A DNA stretch of 64,000 nt, from assembly GCA_905221605.1 (NCBI GenBank), contig CAJNDS010000732.1:1-64000 (forward strand). The letters run 5' to 3'. Source of the DNA: Symbiodinium natans (Eukaryota > Sar > Dinophyceae > Suessiales > Symbiodiniaceae). Numbering within the stretch: position 1 is the stretch's first letter; the number at the start of each line of letters is the position of its first letter. Below are positions 38,011-48,487 of the stretch, in pieces. The position numbers and the translations under genes were made by a program. The notes under the pieces are model-generated. The model did not search any database and was not told the DNA's origin. It was given only the letters and a program-made list of their open reading frames with translations.

Positions 38011-39236
38011 CACACACCCGCACTCACCCGCACACAACCCCACACACCCACACGCACCCACACACGCCCACACGCACCCACACACGCCCACACACCACGC
38101 GCAAACGCGCCCACGCGCCCACGCGCCCAACACCCAGACAACACACCCAGACAGCCAGACAACACAGCCAGACAACACACCCAGACAACACACCCAGACG
38201 CAACACCCAGATAACACACCCAGACAGCACCCAGACAGCACCCAGACAGCACCCAGACAGCACCCAGACAGCACCCAGACAGCACCCAGACAGCACCCCC
38301 AGACAGCACCCCGACAGCACCCCGACAGCACCCCGACAGCACCCCGACAGCACCCCGACAGCACCCAGACACACAACACCCACACACACCCACACAACAC
38401 CCAGACAACACCCAGACACACACCACCACCACCCACACAACACCACCACCCACACAACACCACCACCCACACAACACCACCACCCACACAACACCACCAC
38501 CCACACAACACCACCACCCACACAACACCACCACCCACACAACACCACCACCCACACAACACCACCACCTCCACCACAACAGCACCACCACCACCACAAC
38601 ACCACCACCTCCACCACAACAGCACCACCACCACCACAACACCACCACCACCCCCACCACAACACCACCACCACCCACACAACAACACCACCGCCACCAC
38701 CCACACCACAACACCACCACCACACAACAACACCACCACCACCCACACCACAACACCACCAACACCACAACACCACCACCACCACCCACACCACAACACT
38801 ACCACCACCCACACAACACCACCACCACTAACACAACAACACCACCACCACCACCCACACAACACCACCACCACCACCACCCACAACAACACCACCACCA
38901 CCCACACAAAAGCACCACCACCACCCACACAACAACACCACCACCACCCACCCACACAACAACACCACCACCCACCCACACAACAACACCACCACCCACC
39001 CACACAACAACACCACCACCCACCCACAACAACACCACCACCCACACAACAACACCACCACCACCCACACAACACCATCCCACAAGAACACCACCCCACC
39101 ACCCACACAACAAACAACACCAACATTCCACCCACAAGAACACCACCACCACCCACAACAAGACCACCACCCAACAACACCACCACCACCCACACAACAA
39201 CACCACCACCACCCACACAACAACACTACCACCTAC
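38011..39236. repeat. 1.2-kb A/C-only minisatellite array
   Basis: Successive sub-arrays share one strand bias: CACACCC/CACGC words (38011-38125), AACACCCAGAC words (to about 38220), an 11-base CAGCACCCAGA-type unit in about a dozen copies (38220-38365), a 16-17-base CACCACCCACACAACA unit (38420-38570), then CCACCACAACACCA variants to 39236. From about 38370 the plus strand is almost free of G and T. Both strands are open for hundreds of codons (threonine/histidine/proline on plus; glycine/valine/tryptophan/cysteine on minus); these are artefacts. Confidence 0.97.
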
Positions 39237-39778
39237 CACACACCAACCACTATCGCCAAAACAGAACAGTTTCGCCGAAATCGGTCTTGAGGGTCTTCCG
39301 ATCGTAGTTTTCACCACGACTTTGAAACACCGTCATCATAATTCTGCGAGAGTGTGTGTTGAGCCTGGAAACCTTGAAATTGCTGGACATTCATGTCTTG
39401 ATGATCTTATGGTTGTGAGACTCAAAAAAAAACAAGTTATGGCATGTCGACCTGGACCAAGGTGAACCTAGGGAGAGTCTTAGAACCACGGATGATAACC
39501 CAAACGTCGCGTTCAGTTCTGCTTAATCATGTGGACATGCCAGTTTTTCATGAGCTTGACGTGGGTGCTTGTTTCTGGAGCAAACAACAGCGTAAGCTCA
39601 CCTGAGCAACAAAGACAGGCGGGCGCAACCTCTGGAGCGGCAGACTTTTAGGGTTTAGGTGGGGCACAATGATCCCTGACGCTCGCTTGCACAGTCTCAA
39701 AGTGGTTGTCTCTGTTGCAAGACTGGCCCACTGTTCTGCTGATGTGGAAAAGGGGCGTCCGCTTCAAAAAAAAGAACG
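39237..39778. other. Unassigned
   Basis: No frame of note. A GGGTTTAGG remnant occurs near 39650. Confidence 0.5.
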
Positions 39779-39982
39779 CAACGGAATTCGCGCGAACCAC
39801 AGCGGAAGCATCCAAACCAAGGACCCTTCTCCACCGCGCGCGCCGTTGCAGTCGGCAACTTCAGTCAGAAGAGGCCTGAAGAGGCCACAAGAGGCCAGAA
39901 TTCGCGCGAAACCACAGCGGAAGCGTCGAAACCAAAACTCCGTCTTACCGCGCGCGCCGTTGAGGTCGGCAACCGAATCCAG
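39779..39982 (+). repeat. Two imperfect 85-bp direct repeats
   Basis: Blocks 39779-39870 and 39897-39982 share GAATTCGCGCGAA, CCACAGCGGAAGC and CCGCGCGCGCCGTTG in the same order, about 118 bases apart. Between them GAAGAGGCC-like words repeat three times. Confidence 0.85.
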
Positions 39983-39999
39983 ACCATCCGAAATTGAAA

Positions 40000-40450
40000 A
40001 AATCAATCGCTATTGAATTTTTCAACATTGAATTTTACTTCGGAATCAATAGAATTTAGTTTTTTTCAAGCGTTTCATGGATGCATAAAATCAATAGAAA
40101 TTGATGGAATTTCAATAGATGTGTCCTTCGAAATCAATAGAATTTTTAATAATTAGAATCAGTAGGAAAATGAATCCTAAAATCAATTGAAAACGAATCC
40201 TAAAATCAATAGAAAATCATTCGTTTATCAGAGTTTGTCAATCCATTTTCAGGGCTTTCCAACCCCATTTGCAGAGCTTGGCAACCCATGTTTCGGGGCT
40301 TAATTCCTGCCTCAGATTTCACGGGTTTCAGGGTTTCTAATTCAAACAGCAAGCCTTTGCAATTCGTATCCGTTCTTCCCAAATCAATAGAACAGCAATG
40401 TAAAATCACTAGGGAAAATCAATAGAAACAGGACAGCAATGTAAAAGCAA
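40000..40450. repeat. AT-rich region with dispersed AATCAATAGAA words
   Basis: The word AAATCAATAGAA and close variants recur at least seven times (for example 40040, 40086, 40130, 40204, 40380, 40418). It grades into the tandem array that follows. Confidence 0.75.
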
Positions 40451-40497
40451 CAGTAAACAGTACATATGTACATGCGTATATCTATGTATACTATACA

Positions 40498-40522
40498 TGT
40501 TTTCTATATATATATATATACG
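40498..40522. repeat. TA microsatellite
   Basis: A short run of TA dinucleotides within the AT-rich block. Confidence 0.9.
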
Positions 40523-40594
40523 CGGACAGCATAGCTGCACACAGTAGCCAGACACGCTAACAAGCAATATATTTGTATGCAGAGATACTTTTGG

Positions 40595-41570
40595 TAAATA
40601 TAATAGGAATCTTATTCAATGAAGAGGAAAACCCTTTAAAATGAATGAGACCCTTAATACCATTAAAGTCAACGGAAACCCTATTCAAATGACAGAACCC
40701 TATTTAAAGTTGATAAGAATCATATTGCATTTGTAGGAGCCTTATTAAAAATAGGCGAACTTTGAAAATTCATTGGAATCTTACAAACACAAATAGGAAT
40801 CCTCCTTAAATCCATAGGAACCCTATTAAAATTAATCGGAACTGTATAAAAAAACAATAGGAAGCCTATGAGCATGAATAGGAACCCGATTAAAGTTAAT
40901 GAGAGCCTTGTATAATATAGGAATCCTAATACATTGAAAAGGACCCCTACTAAAATTAGTAGGAATCATTGGGATTCCTATAAAAATGTGAACTCTTAAC
41001 TAATAGGAATCCTACTAAAATCAATATGAGCCTAAACCAACAGGAATCCCTTTCAAATGAATGAATCTTTAAAATTGATACGAATCCAATGAACAATGAA
41101 TAAGAGCTCTAAAATTGATATGAATCTTTCTGCATTAGTAGGAGCTTTATCAAAATAATTAGGAACCATATGAAACTTTACTGGAATCCTACGAATATGA
41201 CTTCTAAATAAGATTCGAAAAAAACAAGAATTTATAGGAACCATACTAAAAGAATATGAGCCTAAACCAACAGGAATTCCTTTTAAACGAATTCCTTTCA
41301 AACGAATGAGACCTCTATTAACATTTATACGAATGCCATTAACATGAATAAGAACCCTAAAATTGATGGGAATCAAATTGCATTATTAGGAGCCTTATTA
41401 GAATAATTAGGAACCCCATGAAACTTTATTGGAATCCTATGAAATAATTCACAGGAATGCTATTAAATAATTTCGGAACCGATAAACGATAGAAAGCCTA
41501 TGAAAAATAGGAACCTTAACGAATTGAAAAGAACCGGTTATAATTCAGAGGAGTCCTATTAACATGAGAA
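40595..41570. repeat. Diverged 23-24-bp AT-rich tandem array
   Basis: Degenerate copies of a unit close to ATAGGAATCCTATTAAAA plus about six bases run for nearly 1 kb, about 40 copies. The unit has an internal palindrome TAGGATTCCTA-like core. A higher-order duplication is visible: text at about 41027-41200 recurs about 235 bases later (GCCTAAACCAACAGGAAT and AATTAGGAACC...ATGAAACTTTA). Confidence 0.8.
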
Positions 41571-41865
41571 GAAATCTGCGTTACATCCCTGAATGATAAA
41601 CTCAACTTTCTGCAAGGCGTCGACGAGATCCGCCCGCAGGCTTTTGGTCAGAGGAAAACGTGCGCAAGCACAGCAAGGGTCTTCTTTCGGTTGGGTTCGG
41701 TTTCGTTCTCTTTGTTTTGTCATTGGTAGCGGAGACCAGGCCGCGGTTCTATGTGCCTACTGCCGGGCAAAACAGTGCAGCACCAGATCAGCATGCACCC
41801 TCTCTTGCAATGCGCCTGCGGTGCTTGTTCTTACTGACCGTTGACGGGCGTCAGAGTGATCCTTG

Positions 41866-42420
41866 GCGTCACAATGATCCTTGACAAAATCGGGATCGCT
41901 CGCATGGGGCCTGGGAACAGTCTGGTGGTGGACTGGAGATGGCTACTATGGCGGGCAGCAGTGGTGGTGTAATGCCTGGAATGATAGGAATGGTGCTAGG
42001 CGTCAAGTGGGGGTCAAGATTCCAGCCATTTTGGCAGAAACAATCAACGTGATGCAAGACCTCGAAAGAAGGCAGAACTTCAAAGGTGGCCTGAGTGAGC
42101 GAATGGCTGTGCCGAACTTTTCGACAGACAAGACGGGGGATGAGCTTGGGAGACGTGGCTCCAGAAGAACGTTGGCTGGCCGGGAAGCGGGCCTTAAGAT
42201 GCAGTTCATCGACACCCAGGACAACTTCAGGTTCGGGGCCTCCAAGCTTTTCCGGACTTTCTTCACTGCCACGATTTTGCGATCTTCGTTGGTGGACGCG
42301 GCTTCTTGGTCAGGGCTTCCATCGTCCAGGAAGAGGTTCCCCTTCTTCTGTCAAGAAACAAGGACACAGCGCCTCGGTCACCTTGGAGCAGAAGATCTCA
42401 AACTCACGACGGAAAATGGA
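41866..42420 (+). pseudogene. Gag-like and protease-like remnant of the copia element
   Basis: The frame opening at 41881 starts with a tryptophan/tyrosine/glycine-rich region (WWWTGDGYYGGQQWW), followed by MAVPNFSTDKTGDELG at about 42103, which I recall as the conserved opening of dinoflagellate copia Gag. Most of Gag then appears deleted. A second frame at about 42306 gives VRASIVQEEVPLLLS and the first frame resumes with LGAEDLKLTTENGHPAI (about 42352), together like the end of the aspartic protease in this family. The protease active-site D-T/S-G is not found, so it probably lies in the deleted part. Assignments rest on memory of the family, not on a search. Confidence 0.5.
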
Positions 42421-42951
42421 CATCCGGCCATTTCCGTACAAGTGAAAGGGCTTCCGACGTTTACTCTTCCAACGCCCCAGAAGTGGGCCGGGGACGAAGT
42501 GCGACTCCTTCCTTCCAGCGAGTCTCATGCCGCATACATGACCACGACATGTGAGAGTAGTGAGAGGGCCTCTGCATCAACCTTTGCTACTTCCAGGAGC
42601 TGTGAGTCAGCATGTGTTACCGATGGAGGTGCCGATCGGAACCTCTCCCAGCCCTTCGAGACTATCTTTCATCCGAAGAAGTTATCGCCCTTTGTCTTCA
42701 ACTTCTTGAGTGCCGAGGCTTTGAACACTGATGTTTTCATGCGTTGGTGGAGTGAGACCAAGCTTGCAAAGCTTCTGGATAGAAACGGCTTCTTCTTTCA
42801 TACGAATACACGTCATTCCCCGGAAAGCATTGTTCTCCCCCGATGCACACAAGTCAGAGCAACGTTCGAGATAAACTCCTCCACAACGTTGGGTCGTTCC
42901 GAAGCACCACTGCTATAGCATGTCAGTCCTTGCAACTCCTTCCGAGTCGAC

Positions 42952-43798
42952 ATGACGCATGGCAGAGTTTACCCGAGTCAGCCCATTGAGCTCTTTGGGT
43001 CAGTAGGACTGTGTTCCCTCGTACCCCTTTTCAGAGCAGCAGTTCGGAACATGTCGTCGCAGAAGGCCAAGACGCTCTGGAACATGAGCCGGAGCGAGTT
43101 GGTAGAAGAAGCTCATCGGCTGGAAGTGCCGATACACACTACATGGGGCAAGGAAGAGATACGTCAGCTGGTGTCAGAGAAGAGAAAGGAACTACATGGT
43201 CCATCCAGCGTCCCGAGAGGTCTCTTCAATGACGATGCCCGAGCTAGTCAAGAAGATGGACAAGCTGCAGATCCCGCTTCCACCGAAGCCCACCCGAGGA
43301 CTCCTTCAGAGGATCATACGAGACTCGACAAGAGATCTGTCGGAACAGATCGTGACGTTCGGAAGGTACAAGAACTTGCTCTTCAGAGAACTCCCACATT
43401 CGTAGCTTCGCTGGAGTCTTCAGGAAACAGCAGCGCAGGGATCGGGGGCGTCCCACGAGTTAAGGCAGCTAGCCAACTTTGCCCAGAAGGTCCTCAATCC
43501 TCAGAAGAAGACGTACCACGACCCAGAGATGAATGCTGCAATCCCTTACCAACCGGACCCAGAGGAGACGAGTTCGACCTCAACGAAGTGGTCTTTGGTG
43601 ACGGGGACTTCGGAGGCCATGGCAAGCGGGTACAATCAAGGCAAGAACCATGTCCCGACAGCGAAGCAGATGGGAGCCAAGCGCGGCATCGAATCCGAGA
43701 AGAGCAAGATGGCCCAAGACACTCCCCCGGAGGTACGAGAGGAACTCGAGGCACTAACCACCAGGATCGCCCTGCTCAAGGAGAAGCATGGAATGTGA
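42952..43798 (+). pseudogene. SAP-like DNA-binding segment of the copia polyprotein
   Basis: Two helix-turn-like repeats typical of a SAP motif occur: NMSRSELVEEAHRLEVPIHT at 43081 in one frame and SSMTMPELVKKMDKLQIPLP at about 43223 in another, so a frameshift lies near 43200-43225. The second frame then reads TFGRYKNLLFRELPHS, hits TAG at 43403-43405 where relatives would be expected to continue, and stays open in the same frame to 43798. SAP motifs bind DNA; in a retroelement protein this could aid genome or target contact (inference). An overlapping 398-codon frame (42952-44148) is mostly out of register with this reading. Confidence 0.5.
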
Positions 43799-43859
43799 TT
43801 CTCTCGTGTGATGTTGACCTCCTCGACAACGACGCTAGTGCCGAAGGGGTCCTAGATGT

Positions 43860-44565
43860 GTGCGGTATGGAGGCCAATGCTACCGGGCCCCTGAAACCTT
43901 CTATGAGTGTCGAGACGAAGAGCTACCTCTTGAAGTCGTTGCACAAGACCTTTTGCGCACCAAGGATTACAGCTTCGAGACTTGTGAAAAACTGGCCCGC
44001 CAAGTGTGTGAACATGCTAGGAACAGTAGACGAAGGCAAGCTCATGGGGAACAGGGGAGCTCGATTGCTTTTGGGGCCTATAGTCATGGTAACTTCCACG
44101 GCATCATTAAGAAGACCTTCGACCATGTCTATGTTGTGCGCTACATGAATGCTTTCTTGCGGGCACATGGGGCCAAGGGTACCTGGAGTTCCCTCCAGAT
44201 CAATGTGAACTGTCGTCCTCTTGTACATCGTGATCAGCACAACCATAGCGACACCCTTGCAAGCACCATCTCCTTCGGAAATTTCCGCGGCGGTCGTCTG
44301 TGGATAGAAACGGATCCTGAAGCCCAGGTGCCAGAGATCGGTGTCCCCCACATTATGTCAGATGGCGAAGGGCGTGCTCTTTCAGGACACCTTGTCGACA
44401 CTCGTGCGCTCGTGAAGTTCGATGGTCGTCGTAAACATGGCGTAGAAGAGTGGGAAGGGATCGTATCAGCATTACTGCTTACACAACACGTGGGGTGTCG
44501 CAACTGGCACGACAAGAACGGGACATGCTGAGAAGTTTTGGTTTCCCGTTGGGCAGGATACCCCC
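43860..44565 (+). pseudogene. 2-oxoglutarate/Fe(II) dioxygenase-like domain in copia polyprotein
   Basis: In the 223-codon frame starting 43860, an HxD pair sits at residues 123-125 (PLVHRDQHNHSDT), followed by TISFGNFRGGRLWIE (about 136-150) and a second histidine at residue 193 (DGRRKHGVEEWEG). HxD...H with about 67 residues between is the iron-binding layout of the 2OG-Fe(II) oxygenase superfamily. After W198-E-G the frame is lost: the next base register reads DRISITAYTTRG, supplying the arginine and beta-strand expected to bind 2-oxoglutarate. One G appears missing from a G run near 44457-44459. I recall the same domain in other dinoflagellate copia polyproteins. Substrate is unknown; a TET/JBP-like role on thymine or cytosine in DNA or RNA is possible but unproven. 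Confidence 0.65.
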
Positions 44566-44643
44566 ACGAAGATCGCCGTTGAGAACAAATCCTGGAAAAA
44601 CGAACATGTCCGGCGACCCAAGAAGAGCATCAGAAGACAGATC

Positions 44644-45180
44644 ATGCGAGGGGCTAGCCGAGCAAGTGCACTGTTGACCTTAAGTATGACGGCAGCTTCG
44701 AGTTACGTCGCCGAGGTAATGCTTCCGAGTTCATCCCCAGACAGACCATCAATCCTGGAAATTGGAGATTTCGCTGCTACCTACACCCTTGCAGGAAACG
44801 GCAGCTCAGTCATAGAACCGGTCTCGTGGGAGGATTTTGTCAACGAACCGGTCTCGTGGGAGGATTTTGTCAACGATTCAGATTGCCAGAGAGTTCTCGA
44901 AACCATACATGCCCTACACCCATGTGTTGTCTGGATTCGAGGTCACGACGAGATCACCGATGCCAAGTCCAACGAAATCGCATCCCAGGTCTTCTCCGCT
45001 GCGTTGAATCAGATCCTCTTGGGGGGTATATTCGTTCTCAGCGGTAACAAAGAACACATGCTGTGGAGAGACCATGACCTGGAGTTCTGCAGCAGAGGCC
45101 TCATTCGGTATATGTCGGAGAGATCGAACAGCAGGATCTCGAAGGCGAACAACCCCAAGCTGTACCTCCTGAAAGACTAG
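44644..45180 (+). pseudogene. Linker region of copia polyprotein before integrase
   Basis: A 178-codon frame continues the element between the dioxygenase-like domain and the integrase. It contains a 10-residue perfect tandem repeat EPVSWEDFVN from a 30-bp duplication at about 44815-44874, then a conserved-looking block (VFSAALNQILLGGIFVLSGN) leading to a stop just before the integrase frame. No catalytic motif is recognised. In related elements this linker is also present, from memory. Confidence 0.5.
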
Positions 45181-45930
45181 ATGCCGCAAGGACTAGTAAC
45201 ATCAAGTTTGACGCTCAGGTCCCCAAGCCAGGCTTCCCTTGGTCGACTTCATCAGAACCTCGGCCACCCAAGCAACCATGACCTAGCGAGACATTTGAGA
45301 CTTGCTGGAGCTGAAGAACATGTCATACAAGCATGCGAACATCTGCGTTGTCAGGTTTGTGATCGTGCCAAGGAATCAGCTTCTGCGAGGCCCGCCTGTT
45401 TGCCATCTTTGTTGGATTTCAACCAGCTTGTGAGCGTCGACGTTTTCACAGTTTTCGATGCAGCCCAGGTGAAACATTCGTTGCTGTCCGTCATAGACCA
45501 TGCTACAACGTTCCATCTTGTCGGAGAGCTTGAAGGGCATTCTGCCGAAGCCTTTGAGCGCAAGTTCACTCAGATGTGGGAATCTGTTTTTGGGGCACCA
45601 GGAACAATTGCTGCAGACTTGGAAACAGGTCTACAGGCCGGGCTGGCGAACTATGCTGAATTCCATGGATGCCGGCTTTGCCCCGCTGCAGGCCAGGCCC
45701 ATTGGCAGCAAGGACTCATAGAGCGTCATGGGTTTTGGTATCAGGCTATGCTCAGAAAAGTCATAGATGAGAAGTCCATCGACGTAGCAACCTTTACTTT
45801 GCCTTGCAAGCAGTGAACTCAGCTAATAACGAGCTGCGCCGGAGACATGGCTTCTCACCAACCCAAGCTGTGTTCGGAAAAGATCCCAAAATCCCAGGAG
45901 AACTGTGCGCTGCCGATGACAAAGAACGAT
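45181..45930 (+). pseudogene. Integrase: zinc-binding and catalytic core of copia element
   Basis: The frame 45181-45816 has an HHCC-type zinc module (LHQNLGHPSNHDLARHL, then LRCQVC) and the catalytic core: first Asp in QLVSVDVF, second Asp in GTIAADLETG, and Glu 35 residues later in QQGLIERHGF, the D,D,E triad of retroviral integrases. The frame ends early at TGA; the next register (from about 45804) reads NSANNELRRRHGFSPTQAVF, the expected continuation, so a frameshift lies near 45795-45815. The protein inserted the reverse-transcribed element into chromosomes. All three catalytic residues survive, so decay is recent enough to leave the core intact. Confidence 0.85.
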
Positions 45931-46419
45931 ACCTGGAAATACTTTTACTTGCCAACGACAACGGGAGATGCATATTTGTGCCGCTGCCAGGATCGCCTTT
46001 TGCAGAACACAACTTGATTCAAAGTTGTTGGTGTGCTTTTTCAGAGTTGACAAAGAAGGGACAAAAGTCCAACTTTGAACAAAGTGGCGGGGGCCCGAAA
46101 CGATCATTGGACATGAAGGTGGTAAGGTGGGTTCCTTTGGTGGGCGGTGCTACGTGCAAAGATGAAGGTTATGCTGACGACATTGATGCAGACGAGGACA
46201 AGAAACAACTTGAGGGTGATAAAGTGGATTTTCAGTTCGATCTCGAACCCGAGGATTTGAAGATGAACTCACTGCAGAAGATAGGCCTGCCAGCAAGCGA
46301 CAAGGACTCCTGTACCGCAAGAGGGCAGGAAGAAAAGGACCTGGAGTCAGTTGGTTCACATGTTAAAACAATGGCGTGCAGCCAGGTCTCTCAAGTGGTT
46401 CCGGCGGAAGCTTGATTCC

Positions 46420-47010
46420 AGTCTTCCTTGGAAATCAAAGGCAAGAATCGTCGTGTCTGGACACCGCGATCCAGATATCAGTCCTCTAGACACCGACGCG
46501 TCTACCATCAACAGACTGTCGGTGCTAACCATCTTGTAGCCAGTGGCAAGTCGGAGGCAATCTTATGGGTGGAAGGCATCAGCAGGTAACATTACTGCAG
46601 CTTTTCCACAGAGATGCTCTGGAAAGGGTCTTGTATCTCAGACAGCCCGTTTAGATTTGCTTCCAATAATAAAGCTGGCGAACCGGCAGCCGGAGTGCAT
46701 GTCCATTGACATCCTGATTACTGACAACAAGAAGATGTTCGAAGCTATTCGCAATGCCCTCTCGAGCAGTTCCGACTGGAATATCAACAGCTTCGACTGC
46801 ACATCAAGGTGAATGACTCAAATATCTTTATCAGTTCGGCGCATGCTGAAAGGCGACTTCCAAATCGACATTGGCAAGGGGCAAGAAGATAATTCCGTCA
46901 ATGCTCAGCTTGCACAACATCCAGAACTCCAAAAGAACCCAAGCGTTGCTTCCCTAAAGTTCACCAACCAGACAGCGCGACGAGCGTGGAATTACCAGTT
47001 GAAAACTTGA
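46420..47010 (+). pseudogene. Reverse transcriptase / RNase H remnant of copia element
   Basis: KARIVVSGHRDPDISPLDTD (about 46438-46500) matches the start of the copia-type reverse transcriptase domain (RVT_2: basic strand then aspartate). A second frame gives AGNITAAF (about 46580), resembling the AGDVTAAF active-site strand with Asp changed to Asn. The YVDD strand is not found. LITDNKKMFEAIRNAL (about 46710) and VRRMLKGDFQID (about 46840) vaguely resemble RNase H. The catalytic domain is therefore mostly deleted. Confidence 0.6.
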
Positions 47011-47383
47011 GAGTTTGTGGGCGGGATGGTTTCGTTTCTGCCTTGAGTGCGGACTTAGCTGGAGGAGGGATAGGAAGCATCCTTGACTGGGTCGGCAAAC
47101 CCTGGGGTTGGCTTCAAGGCCATCAAGATGGGGCAAACGTGCTGCGCGGCCGCCTCCAACGTGCACAGAACTTGCGGCAGTCAGCTAAAGTGCATCACGG
47201 ATTGCAAATCACTCTTCGACTGTTTGCATGAAGGCATTTCAAGGATCCCTTGAGACAAACGTCTGGCCATAGATCTTGCTGCGTTGAGACAAGAACGGTG
47301 TGAGCAAGCCAATGGCAAACCTGCTCTTGGTTGGAATTCGGTTCTTTCTGTTTGTTTTGTTACTAAACTAAGCTCCAAAACCC
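47011..47383. other. Unassigned flank of the copia element
   Basis: No recognisable coding sequence. A terminal repeat matching the 41-kb side was not seen by eye. Confidence 0.4.
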
Positions 47384-47930
47384 AAATACTAACTTCTAAA
47401 CCCCAACCTCTTATGTAGAACCCAAGAAAAACCTTGCCAAAACTCCAGATTCCAAAAATCTAAAAAAACCAACCCAAGTTTCCGATTTTTTTGCTTGAGC
47501 GGGAGTTTGCTCCTGCTTAAGTTTCTAAAAATCCAAAGCGTTGGAATTTTGGATTTTGTATTTTCGTAAACTCAAGAAATTTTAAATTCCAAAAAACCCA
47601 CTCCGAGGTTGGAAACTTGAGCGGAAGTCCAAAATCCAAGAATCGAGCTTCCGCTCAAGTAAAGCCGAAACTTGGATTGAATTTTTGGGTTTTGGATTTT
47701 GGAAACTTGAGGAATTTTGGGTTTTTTGGATTTTTAAGGCTTCCTTCGAGTTTCCAAAAAAATCCGAAATTTGGGTTGGACTTTTGGATTTTGGATTTTT
47801 AGAAACTTGAGGAATTTTGGATTTTGGATTTTGTGGCTTTGAGTTTCCAAAAAATCCCGAAACTTGGGTTGGATTTTTGGATTTCCACCCACTTCCTGGA
47901 CAGACTGGAAACACAATGCCGGGGTCTGTC
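47384..47930. repeat. A/T-rich array with about 95-bp periodicity
   Basis: The block GAAACTTGGRTTGGATTTTTGG recurs at about 47668, 47766 and 47858, each followed by GGAAACTTGAGGAATTTTGG or CGAGTTTCCAAAAAAATCC. Earlier text (47440-47640) holds inverted versions (CAAAACTCCAGATTCC). Confidence 0.75.
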
Positions 47931-47933
47931 GTA

Positions 47934-48008
47934 GGGGGGGGGGGGGTGACCATAGATATATATACATATTTTTTTTACACTGTATGTACACATGCATAAC
48001 TATATTTT

Positions 48009-48040
<32 letters not shown>

Positions 48041-48068
48041 TGTGTGTATGTATGTATGTATGTATGTA

Positions 48069-48123
<55 letters not shown>

Positions 48124-48290
48124 GTGCATGTGTATGTGTATGTGTATGTGTATATGTATGTATGTGTATGTATGTATGTATGCATGTATGTAAATAAATA
48201 TATATATATATGCATATATATGTAATGTATACATATATATGTAATGTATACATACACATGTACATATATAGATGTATGTGAACATGTACA
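47934..48290. repeat. G13 run and TATG/TG/TA microsatellite
   Basis: A G13 run is followed by TATATA, (TATG)n at 48010-48068, (TGTATG)n to about 48160, and TA/TACA runs to 48290. Open frames across it (YVCM... and THIH...) are repeat artefacts. Confidence 0.95.
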
Positions 48291-48487
48291 TGTACATGTG
48301 TGTCTTGTTTTGGTTTAAGGGTCTGGGGGGTCTGTGATATGGCCTAAAAGCTCAGGTGGTTGAGTTTCTAGTGGGGGTCTTGTTTTTCTGTTGAAGGGTC
48401 TGGGTTTGGGTCTATGATATGGCCTAGGGGGTGGTGCATGGTTAGAAAATGGACATGGCAGTTGCTAACTTAGTTTCGGGCCTTTGG

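Larger units (their letters stand above)
41596..47010 (+). mobile_element. Decayed Ty1/copia-like retroelement (dinoflagellate type)
   Basis: A single plus-strand polyprotein can be followed through changing frames: Gag-like (about 41.87-42.2 kb), protease-like end (42.3-42.4), a conserved linker (42.65-42.95), a SAP-like segment (43.08-43.4), a dioxygenase-like domain (43.86-44.57), a variable linker (44.65-45.18), zinc-binding plus integrase core (45.23-45.93) and reverse transcriptase/RNase H remnants (46.43-46.9). The order protease-integrase-reverse transcriptase is that of Ty1/copia elements. At least seven frame changes and one in-frame TAG make it non-functional. I could not identify long terminal repeats by eye. 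It begins just after the AT-rich array, which may mark its insertion site or be part of its flank. Confidence 0.85.

Noticed and set aside
37865-39317. Open frames of up to 480 codons on plus and 417 codons on minus
   Set aside because: They are simple translations of the A/C-only minisatellite; composition is two to four residues only and both strands are open.
41596-47010. Long terminal repeats flanking the copia element
   Set aside because: No matching direct repeats were seen between the 41-kb and 47-kb sides; they may be lost or lie beyond what can be aligned by eye.
47734-48297. Minus frame of 187 codons with THIH and YTYT runs
   Set aside because: It is a microsatellite translation.
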